Shown here: one piece after another, positions 11,795-24,399 of the stretch
How positions within the stretch are numbered: position 1 is the first letter of the stretch
Layout of the letters: every line of letters begins with the position of its first letter
DNA from: Costus lasius
Taxonomy: Eukaryota > Streptophyta > Magnoliopsida > Zingiberales > Costaceae
Direction: 5' to 3'
Length of the DNA: 64,000 nt
NCBI GenBank assembly: GCA_027563935.2
Contig: CM050449.1
Location: forward strand, 84,041,178-84,105,177
Notes under the pieces: model-generated
The model's input: only the letters and a program-made list of their open reading frames with translations
What the model was told of the DNA's origin: nothing
Database searches by the model: none
Translations under genes and position numbers: made by a program

Positions 11795-13265
11795 CTCGCC
11801 TTCAAATGGAAAAAAAAACAACACTAAGTGGTCTTGTAAAGAATCAATTAATTGGCCTTCCAAGTTGGTGTCTGAAGTACAAATAATAGTATTTTACCAT
11901 ACCTTCTTTATATAAAAAGCTTTTTAACAATGTTCTTCCAGTAATAAAAAGGAACGATGTCAATCTAGATGAATGCTTGCAATTACAACACATGATCAAA
12001 AAATTTATGTGATCAAAACCAAACTCCTCTTAGTGACCGCTCATAACAATGTTATCTCACTAGGAATAGATATAATGAAAACAAGATAATGCAAAGATAC
12101 CATTCTTGAAAGGTAAACTTATTCCTAAACACTTGAATAATGAGAAAAATAATCTAATTGTATCCCAATAATGCTACTTCAATTTCTCTGCAAAATAATT
12201 GAAAAACTAATAAAAAAAATTGAAGCTTTTCCATCAAGTCATCATCATATGTTGAATATTCTCATCAAAAACAAAACTTTTGTCCAACAATTGCCACATC
12301 CACTAGTTTGACTAAGTAATTCATTCTTATAAGAGACTAACTAAATAGGAGAATTTTCTAGAATGTAGAGACTATTTATAGAAGTGTCTTTTAAGTAGTA
12401 AAGAATATGTTGAACCTATCATATGAAGGTGAGTAGGTACTTGAATAAATTGACTGACTTGTTGGACAATAAATGAAATATCAAGGTGAGTGATTGTCCC
12501 AACCAAGTGTCAATATAAAGAATTAGATAGAAAATTACCTTCATTCTGACAATATTTGACATTTACCTCTCCGTTGATCTACCATCTTGAAAACCAACCA
12601 AAGCAATTGTGTTTTCAATATATTTATGTTGATGTAGGGAGATAGGCTAATGTGAAGTAAACTTCAAGGCCTAAGAAATATTTTAAATGACCTAAATCTT
12701 TCACATGAAAACAGTGTTAGAGGGACCTTGACGATGAGAAATTAGCTCGAAATCTATTCCTGTTATAACAATATCAACATACACTAGAAGCATGATAATT
12801 CCCTTAGAAAACTTGCAAAGAAATAAGGAAGATTCATATTTGGCCTTAAACAAATGAAAACTAAGGAATGTGGAATAGAACCGGTCAAACTAAGCATGAG
12901 GAGCTTGTTTTAACTCATAAAGGAGCGTTTTAGCCTACAAACATCAGATAGAGATGTAGAGAATAATCTTGACAGTGGAGTAATAGATTTTCTCTTTTAA
13001 GATCCCCATGTACAAAGACATTTATAACATCCATCTATCATAGTGGCTCAACCCTTAGATGTGGTAATAGCAAGAATAAGGCGCACCATTATCATCTTTG
13101 CAACAAGTGCAAATATCTTATAATTTATATCATATTCTTGTTTATTACCTAGAGTTAGCAATGTTATTTTATATCTATGGAATAGATCCATTTGCATCTA
13201 ATGGGTTTGATAGCAGTCTAGCCTACTGGAATAGACCCATTTGCATTTAATGGGTTTCATATCCT
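11795..13265 (-). pseudogene. Decayed Ty1/copia pol relic (reverse transcriptase region)
   Basis: Minus-strand translation in shifting frames gives copia RT landmarks in the right order: a KWIYSI-like stretch (about 13210-13180), DVINVFVHGDL (about 13034-13001), LKQAPHA followed by FDRF after a stop (about 12921-12890), LLVYVDIVITG (about 12800-12770, where the second Asp of YVDD is lost), VKDLGHLKYFLGLEV (about 12710-12660), and a degraded TRPDISF-like region near 12470. Many stops and frameshifts interrupt it. Downstream on the minus strand 'ttgaaggcgag' followed by TGTTGAGTCTC (to 11788) looks like a polypurine tract and 3' LTR start. It is a different lineage from the copia elements at 41-59 kb. 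A 50-bp direct duplication ('ccatttgcat', 'taatgggttt') lies at about 13187-13260. Confidence 0.75.
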
Positions 13266-13658
13266 CAGGACAAGGAAAAGTATGATTCTGCTAAAGGGTT
13301 TAAAGTTCTTTTACATAGTTTTTACCCATCAGGCTTGTGTGGATACTTGATAAGAAGAAGTTGGTAAGATAGTCGAGAAAACATATGTATAAGGCAGTTT
13401 AATGATACGAGAGGATCTTTGAAGAACCAATGGATTGGTGCACCATGATCTACCAACATATGATTAGACTCAAGAAGAATTTAAATAGGTTGAGTTTTTC
13501 AATGCTAATAGATAGTACATGGTTTAAATATTTATATATTTTAATGATACTAATCTGTATTGTTGATACAGACTAGTACTGATTGATAAAACCAATATGA
13601 AAGTGGATTTGTACAATGGTATAGACTCGTATTTAAACCCTTGATATCTATAACTCGA
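13266..13658. other. AT-rich non-coding stretch
   Basis: May include further decayed parts of the copia relic, but no motif is convincing. The phrase 'gatacagactagtactgatt' (about 13563) resembles text near 14820-15120, hinting at another old repeat. Confidence 0.4.
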
Positions 13659-13834
13659 TATTACGATTCGCTTAGTAAGCAAACTATTTTATTAACTTGG
13701 TGAGCCGGAATGGCAACGTGGCCCAATTTATTAAAATGCTTAAGCCTAAGTTAACAATAGCAAGCCTACTAACCCTTATATATTATATAATATTTTCTCT
13801 CACTTCCAATGTAGAACTAAACTGGGGTATTACA
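13659..13834 (-). repeat. TRIM 3' LTR
   Basis: 176 bp. About 11 bp longer than its partner because of the extra 'tatattata' in the middle, with a handful of substitutions between the copies. Confidence 0.85.
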
Positions 13835-13990
13835 ATCTCCCCCACTAAAGACTTGATGTCCTCGTCAAGCACGCATCCCATAGTCAGTCGTACGTGATGT
13901 CAGCCCAATGGCGGCTCCACCATCCTCAGTAGCCCTTTCCTATTGGCCTCTCACTATGCTTAGGACTAAGTTTTTTGCTCTGATACTATT

Positions 13991-14155
13991 TGTTACGACT
14001 CGCTTAGTAAGCAAACTATTTATTAACTTGGTGAGCCGGAATAGCAACGTGGCCCAATTTATTAAAATGCTTAAGCCTAAGTTAACAATAGCAAGCCCAC
14101 AACCCTTATAATATTTTCTCCCACTTCCAATGTGGGACTAAACTGGGGTATTACA
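13991..14155 (-). repeat. TRIM 5' LTR
   Basis: 165 bp. On the minus strand it starts TGTAATACCCC at 14155 and ends CGTAACA at 13991, next to the primer-binding site. Confidence 0.85.
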
Positions 14156-14160
14156 CTCGA

Positions 14161-14430
14161 GATGTTCCAAAAGATACATTACCACCTCGTGATATTGTAA
14201 TTGAAAGAGGAAATGCAAAATATTGGCATTATCACCTTTGTGAGAATTTTTATTGGTTGATGAATGTACATGCTCAAGTGAGGACTTTGTCCCGAAGATA
14301 AAGGGAGTTTGTTCACGGATTACTATTAAGATTGTTGAATGACTATACTAGGATCAACCACAATTGTAAGTTGATGCCTAAGAGTATTCAGCCAACTTGC
14401 GACCATGTAGCTCTGTTGTATTTGAGGGCT
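14161..14430 (+). pseudogene. Possible coding remnant of unknown family
   Basis: One frame reads DVPKDTLPPRDIVIE and, further on, WHYHLCENFYWLMNVHAQ, then a single stop, then about 40 further codons before another stop. The composition looks protein-like, but I do not recognise the family. The TRIM is inserted just upstream, so any exon would be interrupted. Confidence 0.25.
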
Positions 14431-15360
14431 TAGAGCTATAAACTAGATAATATTAATAGTAGCGCAAGCGATTCATCTTGTAGTTACATGTTCTATCAAG
14501 TTAGTTCCTCAATTGATCAAGAAAGTCTCAATATGTTGCTTTAGCGGGCAAAGGCAGTATATTCCTCAACAATCATGTAGTGTGTATGTTCTTATGTATC
14601 ATAATGGCATAGAATAAAGGCTCGTGGTAGCTAACCTTCGTGACACTCCAAGAGTATGAAGGCAAAAAAGAGGCACCAAGGCACTTTTTATGGTGTGCAA
14701 ATGTTACGAGACAAAACAATATAACACTACTAAGGACTACAACATCACTATGTAAAAAGATGCATAGCAAAATACTTATGAGGGCCATGCTAGCTAAGGT
14801 TCAAGATATCACTATATACTGGTGTATTGGTGCATGCTCGGACCGGTACATACTATTCGATACTAGAAGATGTTTGTATATTATATTTAATTACAATGAT
14901 GTAAACCTTGTAGTAGGTGTATTTATATTATGTTTAATCTTAACAATACAAACCTTGTATTGATATCGGTCCATGCTTAAACCAGTAAATATTAGTTGGT
15001 ACTATAAAATACTAATTTGTATAATGATATATATTATATATGTTTTATTATAACTACACAAGGTCGGACTAGTACATACTGCATATACTGAGCGGTATGA
15101 ATTGGTTTCTTATTCCTTAATGGTGCGCCTAGCAGAATCAGCCCCAAACCATCAAGAGTTAACTATTCCTACTTTTTACGGGTGTGGCCAGAAGCCCCAA
15201 ACTGGGCCAATGTTACCATTTCAACACTGAAAGCCAACATAATATATAAACACCATCATACAAATTATGAACATTTAAAAAATTAATTGACATTAACAAC
15301 AAAAAAAGTTCATTAATATGTGCAAAAACACAAGTATAAATATCATTTATTAGAAAAGTA
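14431..15360. other. Non-coding stretch with weak repeat traces
   Basis: No gene. Words such as 'ccggtacatact' and 'ggactagtacatactgc' recur in 14820-15110, suggesting an old repeat. The 107-codon frame at 14640-14963 is not recognisable. Confidence 0.4.
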
Positions 15361-15816
15361 AATAACTAACAATTGTCATAGTACCCATAGAATATGAAGA
15401 TTAGTTGGAGACACAATTGCTTATAATTTTACATAACAACTTCAATAACAAATACTACCAGAGCTCTACAATAGAGCAAATAGAGTACTATGAAATGTTG
15501 TCACACCCGATAAATCTATACGAGGATGCATCCACAAAATTTGACATTTAAAAATCTATACGAGGATGTCATAGTATTTGTTACACCCAATAACAAAATT
15601 TGTCACACCCAATAACAAATAACTAACAATTGTCATAGTACCCATAGAATATGAAGATTAGTTGGAGACATAATTGCTTATAACTTTACATAACAACTTC
15701 AATAACAAATGCTACCGGAGCTCTACAATAGAGCAAACAAAGTACTATGAAATGTTGTCACACCCGATAAATCTATACGAGGATGCATCAACAAAATTTG
15801 ACATTTAAAAATCTGA
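15361..15816 (+). repeat. Tandem duplication, period about 257 bp
   Basis: Copy 1 starts 'aataactaacaattgtcata' at 15361 and copy 2 starts with the same words at 15618. Both continue through 'gctctacaatagagcaaa' and 'acacccgataaatctatacg'. The spacer holds small extra repeats of 'cacacccaataacaaa' and 'aaatctatacgaggatg'. No protein is encoded. Confidence 0.85.
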
Positions 15817-16383
15817 ATAAATAAAAACTTATCTAACTAATAATTTGAGTCAAGTAGACTTACAAGAATTTTCATTAAAGTTTACAAATAGATCTTTTTG
15901 ACTACAAAATTTCATAATTACATCAAAGGTTTTTCTTACAGGATCAACTATTATCTAAAAGTTTAATATCATATTTGATCCTTTATCTAAAAGTTTAATA
16001 TCATATCTTCTTGACCTTGACCTAATTACCTTAGTCCAGACTAGTACCTGAAACATCAACAAACCTCAACAACAATGCTGAGTAAGTCTCTCTCTAGTGG
16101 AAGGGTAGTCCCTTGAAACCAAAGGAGGAAAGACCAAAAAGGGTGTAAAAGTGTAATTGACATCAATTAAAAGATACTTAAATGGCAAAGTGGAAATTAA
16201 ACAATAAATCTTTAACTGGACTAATAAAATGGATTTATTATAGCTGTAAGAAGTAAAACTTTAACTGAATTACGTGGAATAGAAAACTAAAACTTTTACT
16301 GAATGCTGAATTGAATACTGAATTGACTATTGTACTGAATACTGTTAACTAGATATTGTTAACTAAAATTGAAAATATACTAA
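15817..16383. other. AT-rich non-coding stretch
   Basis: No gene seen. Short repeats of 'ttatctaaaagtttaatatcat' (15951 and 15981) and 'actgaata' (about 16295-16350). Confidence 0.45.
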
Positions 16384-18412
16384 CATATCCTTGAACCTTA
16401 ATCTTGGATCCTTCCTCTAACATTGACCCCTGATTCTTGAACCTTAATCCAATATCCTTTGTCTTTCATCCTAATTTTAATCCTTCATCCAATATCCTTG
16501 AACGCCTTCCCTTGATTCTTGAACCTTGATCTTTCATCCTTTATTATCTTTGATTCTTAATCCTTTACCCTTGATCCTTGTTTCTTACTCCATTATCCTT
16601 GATCCTTGTTTCTTGATCCTTCGTCACTAGCCCTTAAGACTTCTTTGATATATAATCCTTGATCCTAGAACAAAAATTCTTGTTCTTTTTCTCTTGATTC
16701 TTTATCCTTGATCTTTAATACTCAAACCTTCATCCTTGATCATTAATCATTGATCCCTAATCTTTAATCATTCATCCAATATCCTTGAACTTTGACACTT
16801 GATTCTTGAACCTTGATTTTAGATCCTTCTTCTTTCATCCTTCATCCTTAATCCTTCATCTAATATCCTTTCATTGAATCATCGTCCAATATCCTACCTC
16901 TTCATCCTAATCCCAAATCCTTGATTTAATATCCTAGAACATTGATCCTTGAACCTTGATCTTGGATCCTTCCTCTTTCACTCTTCATCCTTAATCCTTC
17001 ATCCAATATCCTTGAATATTGACCCTAGATCATTGAACGTTCATCCAATATCCTTCCTCTTTCATCCTAATCCCTAATCCTTCATTCAATATCCTTAAAC
17101 ATTGACCCTTGATCTTGGATCCTTCTCTTACATCCTTCATGACCTTTTATTCTTAATTCTTTATCCATGATCCTTTTGTTTTTATTTGGATCCTTGATCC
17201 TTAATCCTTGATTTTTGAACCATAAGCCTTGAGATTTAATCATTGATCCTTTAAGACTTGTCTTTGATACATTAGTCTTGATCATAGAACCTAAATCCTT
17301 GATTGTGTCATGATCCTTTATCCTTAATCCTTCATTAGTGATCCTTTGGCCTTTATTTTGATACTTGATCCTTTATCCCTCATCCTTGATCCTTAATTCT
17401 TGATTCTTGAACCTTGAGACTTGATCCATATATCCTTAAAACTTGTCTTTTATATATAATCCTTGATCTTAGAACCTAAATCCTTAATTTTTGTGTCTTA
17501 ATCCTTTATCCATAATCCTTAATCAATTCTTGATCCTTATTCTTTCATCGTTCATCTTTGTTTGTTGTTCCTTCATCCTTAATCCTTCATGCTTGGTCCT
17601 ACATCCTGGATTCTTTATCATATATCTTTATTCTTGAATCTTCATCCTTGATGCTTGATCATTGATTTTCAATCCTTGATCCTTGATCCCTAATCCTTAA
17701 TCCTTCATCCAATATATTTAAACCTTGACTCTTTGATACTTGAACTTTGATCATAGATCTTTCTTCTTTCATCCTTCATCTTTAATACTTAATCCAATAT
17801 CCATGAACATTGACCCTTGATCCTTGAACATTCATCCAATATCCTTTCTCTTTCATCCTAATCCCTAATCTTTTATTTAATATCCTTGAACATTTACCCT
17901 TGATCCTTGAACGTTGATCATGGAACTTCTATTCTTAATCATTTATCCTGAATTCTTAGCCTTTAATTTGGATACTTGATCCTTTATCGTTGATTTTTGA
18001 TCCTTAATCCTTGATTCTTAAATCTTAAGCCTTAAACTTTCTTCATTGATTCTTAAGTCTTGTCATTAACACATAATCTTTGATGTCAGAACCAAATTCA
18101 TTGATATTTATTTCTTGACCTTTTACCCATAATCATTCATTAATGATTCTTAATTCTTCATCCTTCATCCTTCATGCATGATCCTACTTCCTTAATCCCA
18201 AAACCAAAATCATTGATTTTTTTGTTTTTTGATCTTTTATCCTTAATTCTTTCATTAATGATTCATGATCCTTGATAATTGATATTTAATCTTTCATCGT
18301 TCATCTTTGTTCTTTGTTACTTCCTCCTTAATCCTTCATGCTTGATCCTACATCCTTGATCCTTGAGTCTTAATTTGGATACTTGATTCTTTACTTATGA
18401 TTTTTGTTATTC
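16384..18412. repeat. Degenerate 7-bp satellite (ATCCTTG), left block
   Basis: Almost all of this block parses into 7-bp words close to ATCCTTG (ATCCTTC, ATCCAAT, AACCTTG, ATCTTGG, CTCTTTC). Longer phrases built from them, such as 'ccttcatccaatatccttga', recur every 100 bp or so, so there is a loose higher-order unit. The minus-strand heptamer cycle AAGGATC has no stop codon in any frame, which explains the Lys/Asp/Gln/Gly-rich frame at 17082-17285. It is neither telomeric (TTTAGGG) nor CRISPR-like, since there are no unique spacers. Confidence 0.9.
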
Positions 18413-18417
18413 GATCC

Positions 18418-20101
18418 TGTAGGAACCCCTTTCATGAGGGGGGCGAAATAAACCCTATTATGCGCATCAAGATTTTTGGCATAGCGGAAACTAGGGTTTC
18501 AACAATCGCATGTATGATATATGATCAACTTAACTATCTTGTATGGATCAAATGAAAACATACCATAGCCATTGATTCGAATGGCGTCTTGGAAGAAGAT
18601 GGCGAAAGGGCTCTCCTCCAAAGGTGACGCACACAAGAGGATGATGACTACTCCTTGTGTTCCTTGTGCTAGCAAGGTTCTCCAAGGGTGCTTGTCGAAT
18701 GGAAGGGATGAGATGACTTGGTTGCTTAGCCGAGACCTCCTTGTCGTCAACACCTTCAACCCACGAGAGTGTGAGCGTCCAAAGGAAGAAGCGAACGCTT
18801 TTTCGTTTTTGGCGTTGAGGCGTTGAGGGAAGTGGCCTTCATGACTTTCCAAAAATAGAAGTCATGCACCCATGATCTCATAACCGACCAAAGAAAACGC
18901 CTTCATGCATTGAACCATGCGTTCACTCATGTGAACCGGTTCAAGAAAATTGAATGCATTTCAATTTGGTTCAAAGATCAATCAACCCAAGCATTTGGTC
19001 TAGATCACTATTAAACCCTAAGGCTCTAGATCTAACCGTTCATCTCCTGATGCTCCTGATCTCACCGATCTAGCATCAACTCTCTCGATCGAAGCTTACC
19101 GATCTCAAGCCCTAATCAATCAAACATGATCAGACCAGATCTCACTTACAATCAGAGTTTAAATCCCTTTAAACTGAACCAAAATAATTCAGTCCACACG
19201 ATGTGACTTAAGTAAGCCATATCATCAAATTGTGCGACCCTAAGGGTTTCCTTCAAATGTCGGTAACGATAACTCACGTTATCACGATCAGTGAGGGGTA
19301 TCTAGCAACACATCACTGTCTCCCGATATAAAGGAAAGAGTCTTCCAAGACTACACCCAAACCACAGCACAAGTGTGAATCCACTTCACTAGGCATACAT
19401 GTTTCCTTTGCCACTGGATGTTCTTATTGGACAAGCGTGTCAAGCCTGTAGCTCCAATATGATGAGCATGATTAGATCAGATGAACATAGTCACCTGGGT
19501 ATGGCCATACACTTTCTCAATCACCTCATCCAGGGGGGCCCCTTTAGAACATCACACTCCAAACAAGGAGACGGCAATCCTATATCTATCACTAGTGTCC
19601 TAACCTGACTCATGATCATTATCCAAGATAGTCTATAACCATTATGTTTCAAATGATATCGAACTACCTCAAAACAATGACAATCATCATTTAGAAACAC
19701 AAGTGATCTCAAGTCAGAGGACATATGCCACTTGTTGCATACAAGGATTATTCACATTGTGACAAGCAATTGAATATCCTAGTAGGGTCTGTCCAGTACA
19801 TCCAATGTACCCATGAGTCTACATCTTATTCCATGCTCGAAGCATCCTATAAGATTAGAACACATATTAGTCTCAATCATATCAAGGCTGTCTCAAGTTC
19901 ACCAAGATATCTCGACTAAGGACATGACAGCATGTCAGCCAAGCTGAACAGCATTGAGACATTATTCAGAAGCACACTTATTGCAGCAGACAATGTAACA
20001 AACTGAATAACAACCATTGCCTTTATAAACATAAGAGTTTATACATGATACTGAAAGAATCCCAAGGCCTCAAACATTAGCCTTAAGGGCATACCCCAAC
20101 A
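18418..20101 (-). mobile_element. Solo LTR of the 41-59 kb copia family (1684 bp)
   Basis: Read on the minus strand it starts TGTTGGGGTATGCCC at 20101, the same 5' terminus as copia elements A and B, and ends GGTTCCTACA at 18418. A perfect 5-bp target duplication GATCC flanks it (18413-18417 and 20102-20106). Interior stretches such as 'gttatcacgatcagtgagggg' (about 19278) are the complement of A's LTR near 43325. No primer site, gag-pol or second LTR is present, as expected after LTR-LTR recombination. It divides the 7-bp satellite. The frames inside it (18499-19919) are LTR sequence, not genes. Confidence 0.93.
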
Positions 20102-20106
20102 GATCC

Positions 20107-22705
20107 TTCATCCTTGATTCAAAATTGATCTTTCATTCTTGATCCTGGACCATTGAATCTTATTCTTTAGTCCTTCATCTAATATCCTTGAATCATGACC
20201 CTTGATCCTTGGCCTTAATTTTGGATCCTTTCACTTTCATCCTTCATCTTTTATCCAATATCTTTGAATATCACACTTGATCCTTCAGCCTTCATCCAAC
20301 ATTCTTCCTCTTGCATCCTAATCCCTAATCTTTCATTCAATTTCCCTAAAGATTAACCCTTGATCTTGGATCATTCCTCTTTCATTCTTAATCTTTTATC
20401 CTTGATCCTTGAAAGTTAACTTGGATACTTAATCTTTTATCTTTTATCCTTAATCTTTGATTCTTAATTCTTGATTCTTTAACCTTGAGCCTTGATGTTT
20501 GATAATTGATCTTTTATTCTTGATCCTTGACCATTGAACTTTATTCATAATCCTTCTTCCAATATCTTTAAACCATGACCATCCTTATCCATGATCCTTC
20601 AACTATGATCTTGGATTATTCCTTTTTTATCCTTAATCATTAATCCTTCATCCAATATCCTTGAATCTTAACCCTTGATCCTTGAACCTTGATCTTGGAT
20701 ATTTTGTGTTTAATTTTTCATCCTCAATCCTTTATCCAATATCCTTAAATATTGACCTTTGATCCTTAAACCTTCATGCAATATCCTTCCTCTTTTATCC
20801 TAATACTTAATCCTTCATCCAATATCCTTGAACATTGACCCTTGACCTTTGAACCTTGATCGTGGATACTTCCTCTTTTATTTTTCATGATCTTTCGTTC
20901 TCAATCTATTATTCTTGATCCTTGGGTCTTGATTTGGATGCTTGATCATTTATCATTAATCCTTGATTATTGAACCTTGATTCTTAAACCATGAGCCTTG
21001 ATCCTTCATCATTGATCCTTAAGACTTGTCTTTGATACATAATCCTTGATCGTATAACCTAAATCCTTGGTCTTTGTGTGTTGATCCTTTATTGTTAATT
21101 CTTAATCCTTTATCAATGATTCTTGATCCTTGATCACTAATCCTTGATTTTTCATCATTCATGTTTGTTCCTCATCTTTATTATCCTCAATGATTCATGC
21201 CCAATGCTACACCCTTGATCCTTAGCCTTAATTTTGAAACTTGATTTTTTTTTAATCCTTGATGTTTGTTGCTCAAACCTTCATCATTGATGCTTGATTA
21301 CCAATATTTTATCCTTGATCCTTGACCGTTGATCCCTAATTGTTAATCCTCTGTCTAATATTCTTATACCTTTGATCTTTAGACCTTGATCTTGGATGCT
21401 TCCAATATCCTTAATTCTTCATATTTCACCCTTAGTCCTTAAGCCTTTATCCTTGTTCGTTAATCCTTCATCCTTGAGCTTTAATCCTTGATCACTAATC
21501 ATTTATCTTTTAACATTGAGCTTTGATCCTTGAGCCTTTATCTTAGATTCTAAATCTTAATCCTTGAGGCTTAATTTGGATGCTCTATTCTTTATCTTTG
21601 ATCTTTGATACTTAAACCTTCATCCTTGATACTTGATATTGATCTTTCATTGTTGATCCTAGACCATTGAACCCTAATCTTTAGTCATTCATCCAATATC
21701 CTTGAATCATGACCTTTGATCCTTGACCTTAATTTTGGATTCTTCCACTTTCATCCTTCATCCAATATTTTTGAACATGACACTTGATCCTTCAGCCTTC
21801 ATTGAATATCCTTCCTCTTGCATCCTAATCCCTAATCTTTTAACCAATTTCCCTAAACATTGACTCTTGATCCTTGAACCTTGATCTTGGATCCTTCCTC
21901 TTTTATTCTTAATCATTTTAATCATTTATCTTGAACCTTGATTTGAATACTTGATCCTTTATCCTTAATCTTTGATCCTTAATCATTGATTCTGTAATCT
22001 TGAGCTTTAATGTTTAATAATTAATCTTTTATCCTTGATCCTTGACCATTGATTCCTATCCATAATCCTTTATCCAATATTTTTAAACCATGACCCTCCC
22101 TGTCCATGATCCTTATACTATGATCTTGGATTCTTCCTATTTCATCTTTTATCCTTAATCCTTGATCCAAAGCCCTTGAACATTAACCCTTATATCCTTG
22201 AATCTTGGATCCTTCATATTCTATTCTTATCTTTCATTCTTAATCCTTTATCCTTTAATCCTTATACCTTGATTTCAATACTTGATCCTTTATCTTTAAT
22301 CTTTGATCCTTGAACCTTGAGCTTTGATCCTTCATCATTGATGCTTACGACTTATCTTTAATACATAATCCTTAATCCTATAACCTAAATCCTTGATCTT
22401 TGTGTTTTGATCATTTATCCTTAATCCTTCATCAATGATTCTGGATCCTTGATCATTCATCGCTCATCCTTGATTCTTGATGCTTGTTCCTACATCCTTG
22501 ATTCTTAAGCCTTAATTTGGATACTTGATTCTTTATCCTTGATATTTGATACTCAAACTTCATCCTTAATGCATGATCATGGATGTTTTATCCTTGATCA
22601 TTTACCATTGATCCCTAATCTTTAATCATTTATCCAATATATTTGAACCTTGATCCTTAATACTAGAATCTTAGATCTTTAAACTTTCATCCAATATCCT
22701 TTCTC
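20107..22705. repeat. Degenerate 7-bp satellite (ATCCTTG), right block
   Basis: Continues the left block with the same heptamers and higher-order phrases ('catccaatatccttgaa', 'ttgatcttggatccttcc'). Without the solo LTR the array is about 4.6 kb. It ends at about 22705 where 'ctctttcaataaatatag' passes into unique AT-rich DNA. Confidence 0.9.
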
Positions 22706-23458
22706 TTTCAATAAATATAGTATTACATCAATAATTGAAAGTACTAAATTAGGTGAATCAATATTAATCACATAATGGTAGATAATTTTTAGTAATATCT
22801 ATATAAAATATATACATATATATATCAGTCTCAAATTGCAATCCGAAAATAATATACTAGTGAACATAACTAGCATAGTGCCCTGGCCTATCCCATGTTT
22901 GGTAAGGATATGATCCTTACTTCAATAGTAATAGTAATAAAACACCAATTTTGGATAACAGACTATACAACTCGACATGACATGTGATATAATAGTGCAA
23001 GCAATGATATATCATATTAGGATTACATGAATCGAATAGTTATAATTAACATGGGAATAACAACAGTGATCAATATAATAATCCTCCTGTTTTATGAACA
23101 ACAAAAATATCATAATAAACTAATCACTGTACTAAAAGACAAGAAAAGAAAAGATCGGGGATTTACTAGTTAATTTGGAACATGTAAATTTTCTAAAAGG
23201 TGACAATGATGATTACAAACATTTACTTAATCTACTCTTTACAAATTTCTAGCCTAAATGACTTAAATTGGTCCAAATAGTATTGGGCGAACACTAATTC
23301 AGTTTAGCACAATATAGCTGAACGCAATGATTTGAGCGTAGGTATTGGGCTGGTTTAAAATTTTCATTTTAATAGATACATTGGTTATTGTTCATTTGGT
23401 ATTTAATCTTATCAAAAAATTATTTCTAATATTCTAATTATCAATGTATCATATAATT
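22706..23458. other. AT-rich non-coding stretch
   Basis: No gene, element end or repeat recognised. Confidence 0.5.
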
Positions 23459-23990
23459 AGTGGAGGACAGAGCTTCGGATCTGGTTCGGATCTGGTTCTC
23501 TAAGTATTTCTTCCCTGCTAGATTTAGGTTTGTGGTTATGCCAAGAGAAAAGAGGTGAGTGCTAGGAGTGTTGGCTTGCTAGTGATGACTTAGGTTTCAG
23601 AAAAGCTGTGATGGATTTATCATCATCATCATTATAAGCAGACTCATCATCATTATCATCATAATATCATCACATCATCATCTTCATCATCATCTTCATC
23701 ATCATCATCACATCATCACTGCATCATCTCATCATCATCACATCATCATTATCATCTTATCATCATCATCATCATCATCATCATTATCATCAACATCATA
23801 TCATCATCACAGCATCGTCATCACATCATCATCATCATTATCTCATCATCACATCATCATCATCATATTAGCATCATCTCATCATCATATCATCATTATC
23901 ATCTCATCATATCGTCATCATATAATCATCGTATCGTGATCATCATTATCACGGCCATGAGCATTATCACTATCATCATCAACTCATCAT
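23459..23990 (+). repeat. ATC-tailed repeat family, copy 8, with long (ATC)n tail
   Basis: The body at 23459-23616 matches 5498-5678, including 'tagtggaggacagagctt' and 'gatctggttct'. The ATC array covers about 23617-23990, roughly half the length of its partner array at 5679-6462, so the two have expanded or contracted independently. Confidence 0.8.
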
Positions 23991-24255
23991 TTGGGTATAT
24001 GGTTATGCCGAGAGGAAAGGACTTCTGAGAGAATATGGAGTGAGACTGAGGTGAGTGCTAAGAGTGTCAGCTTGCTGGTCACTGCTGATCCACATTTTTC
24101 TTTGACAAAAATTTGGTACTAGAAAAGCCTTGATGTATTAGTATTATTATCATTATCATCATGATCACTATCATTATTATCACTATCTTCATCATCATGT
24201 TCATCATATCCCCGATCATGACTATTATCATCATCATCATCATACATTATGATAC
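23991..24255 (+). repeat. ATC-tailed repeat family, copy 9
   Basis: Collinear with copy 2 at 6463-6740. Both continue into 'gatacatgaggacttggcag'-like sequence, showing that whole blocks were duplicated and not just single repeats. Confidence 0.75.
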
Positions 24256-24399
24256 ATGAGGACTTAGCAGGCAACTTTAGGGCACTTTGGGAATCCTTTG
24301 GTATTAGTAAGATGGTAAGAAAAAGGGCATATGCTGATGATTGGAAGAACCCAAGTGAAGAGCATCTCAAGAAAATATGATGGTTGAACTATGAGTGTC

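Larger units (their letters stand above)
13659..14155 (-). mobile_element. TRIM (terminal-repeat retrotransposon in miniature), 497 bp
   Basis: Two direct repeats, 13659-13834 and 13991-14155, flank a 156-bp interior. Read on the minus strand, the LTRs start TGTAATACCCCAG and end TAACA (mutated to AATA in the left copy). The interior starts with a primer-binding site TAGTATCAGAGC (complement of 13977-13988; one change from TGGTATCAGAGC, initiator tRNA-Met) and ends with a polypurine tract AGTGGGGGAGAT (complement of 13835-13846). A perfect 5-bp target duplication CTCGA lies at 13654-13658 and 14156-14160. The size, LTR length near 170 bp and lack of coding capacity fit TRIMs. No 5S rRNA-like segment was noticed, so it is not obviously Cassandra. 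Confidence 0.9.

Noticed and set aside
17082..17285. Lys/Gln/Gly-rich repeated frame on the minus strand
   Set aside because: The AAGGATC heptamer has no stop codon in any frame, so open frames arise by chance; no start-site or splice support.
16384..22705. CRISPR-like or telomeric array
   Set aside because: No constant repeat with unique spacers, a eukaryotic context, and the unit is not TTTAGGG.
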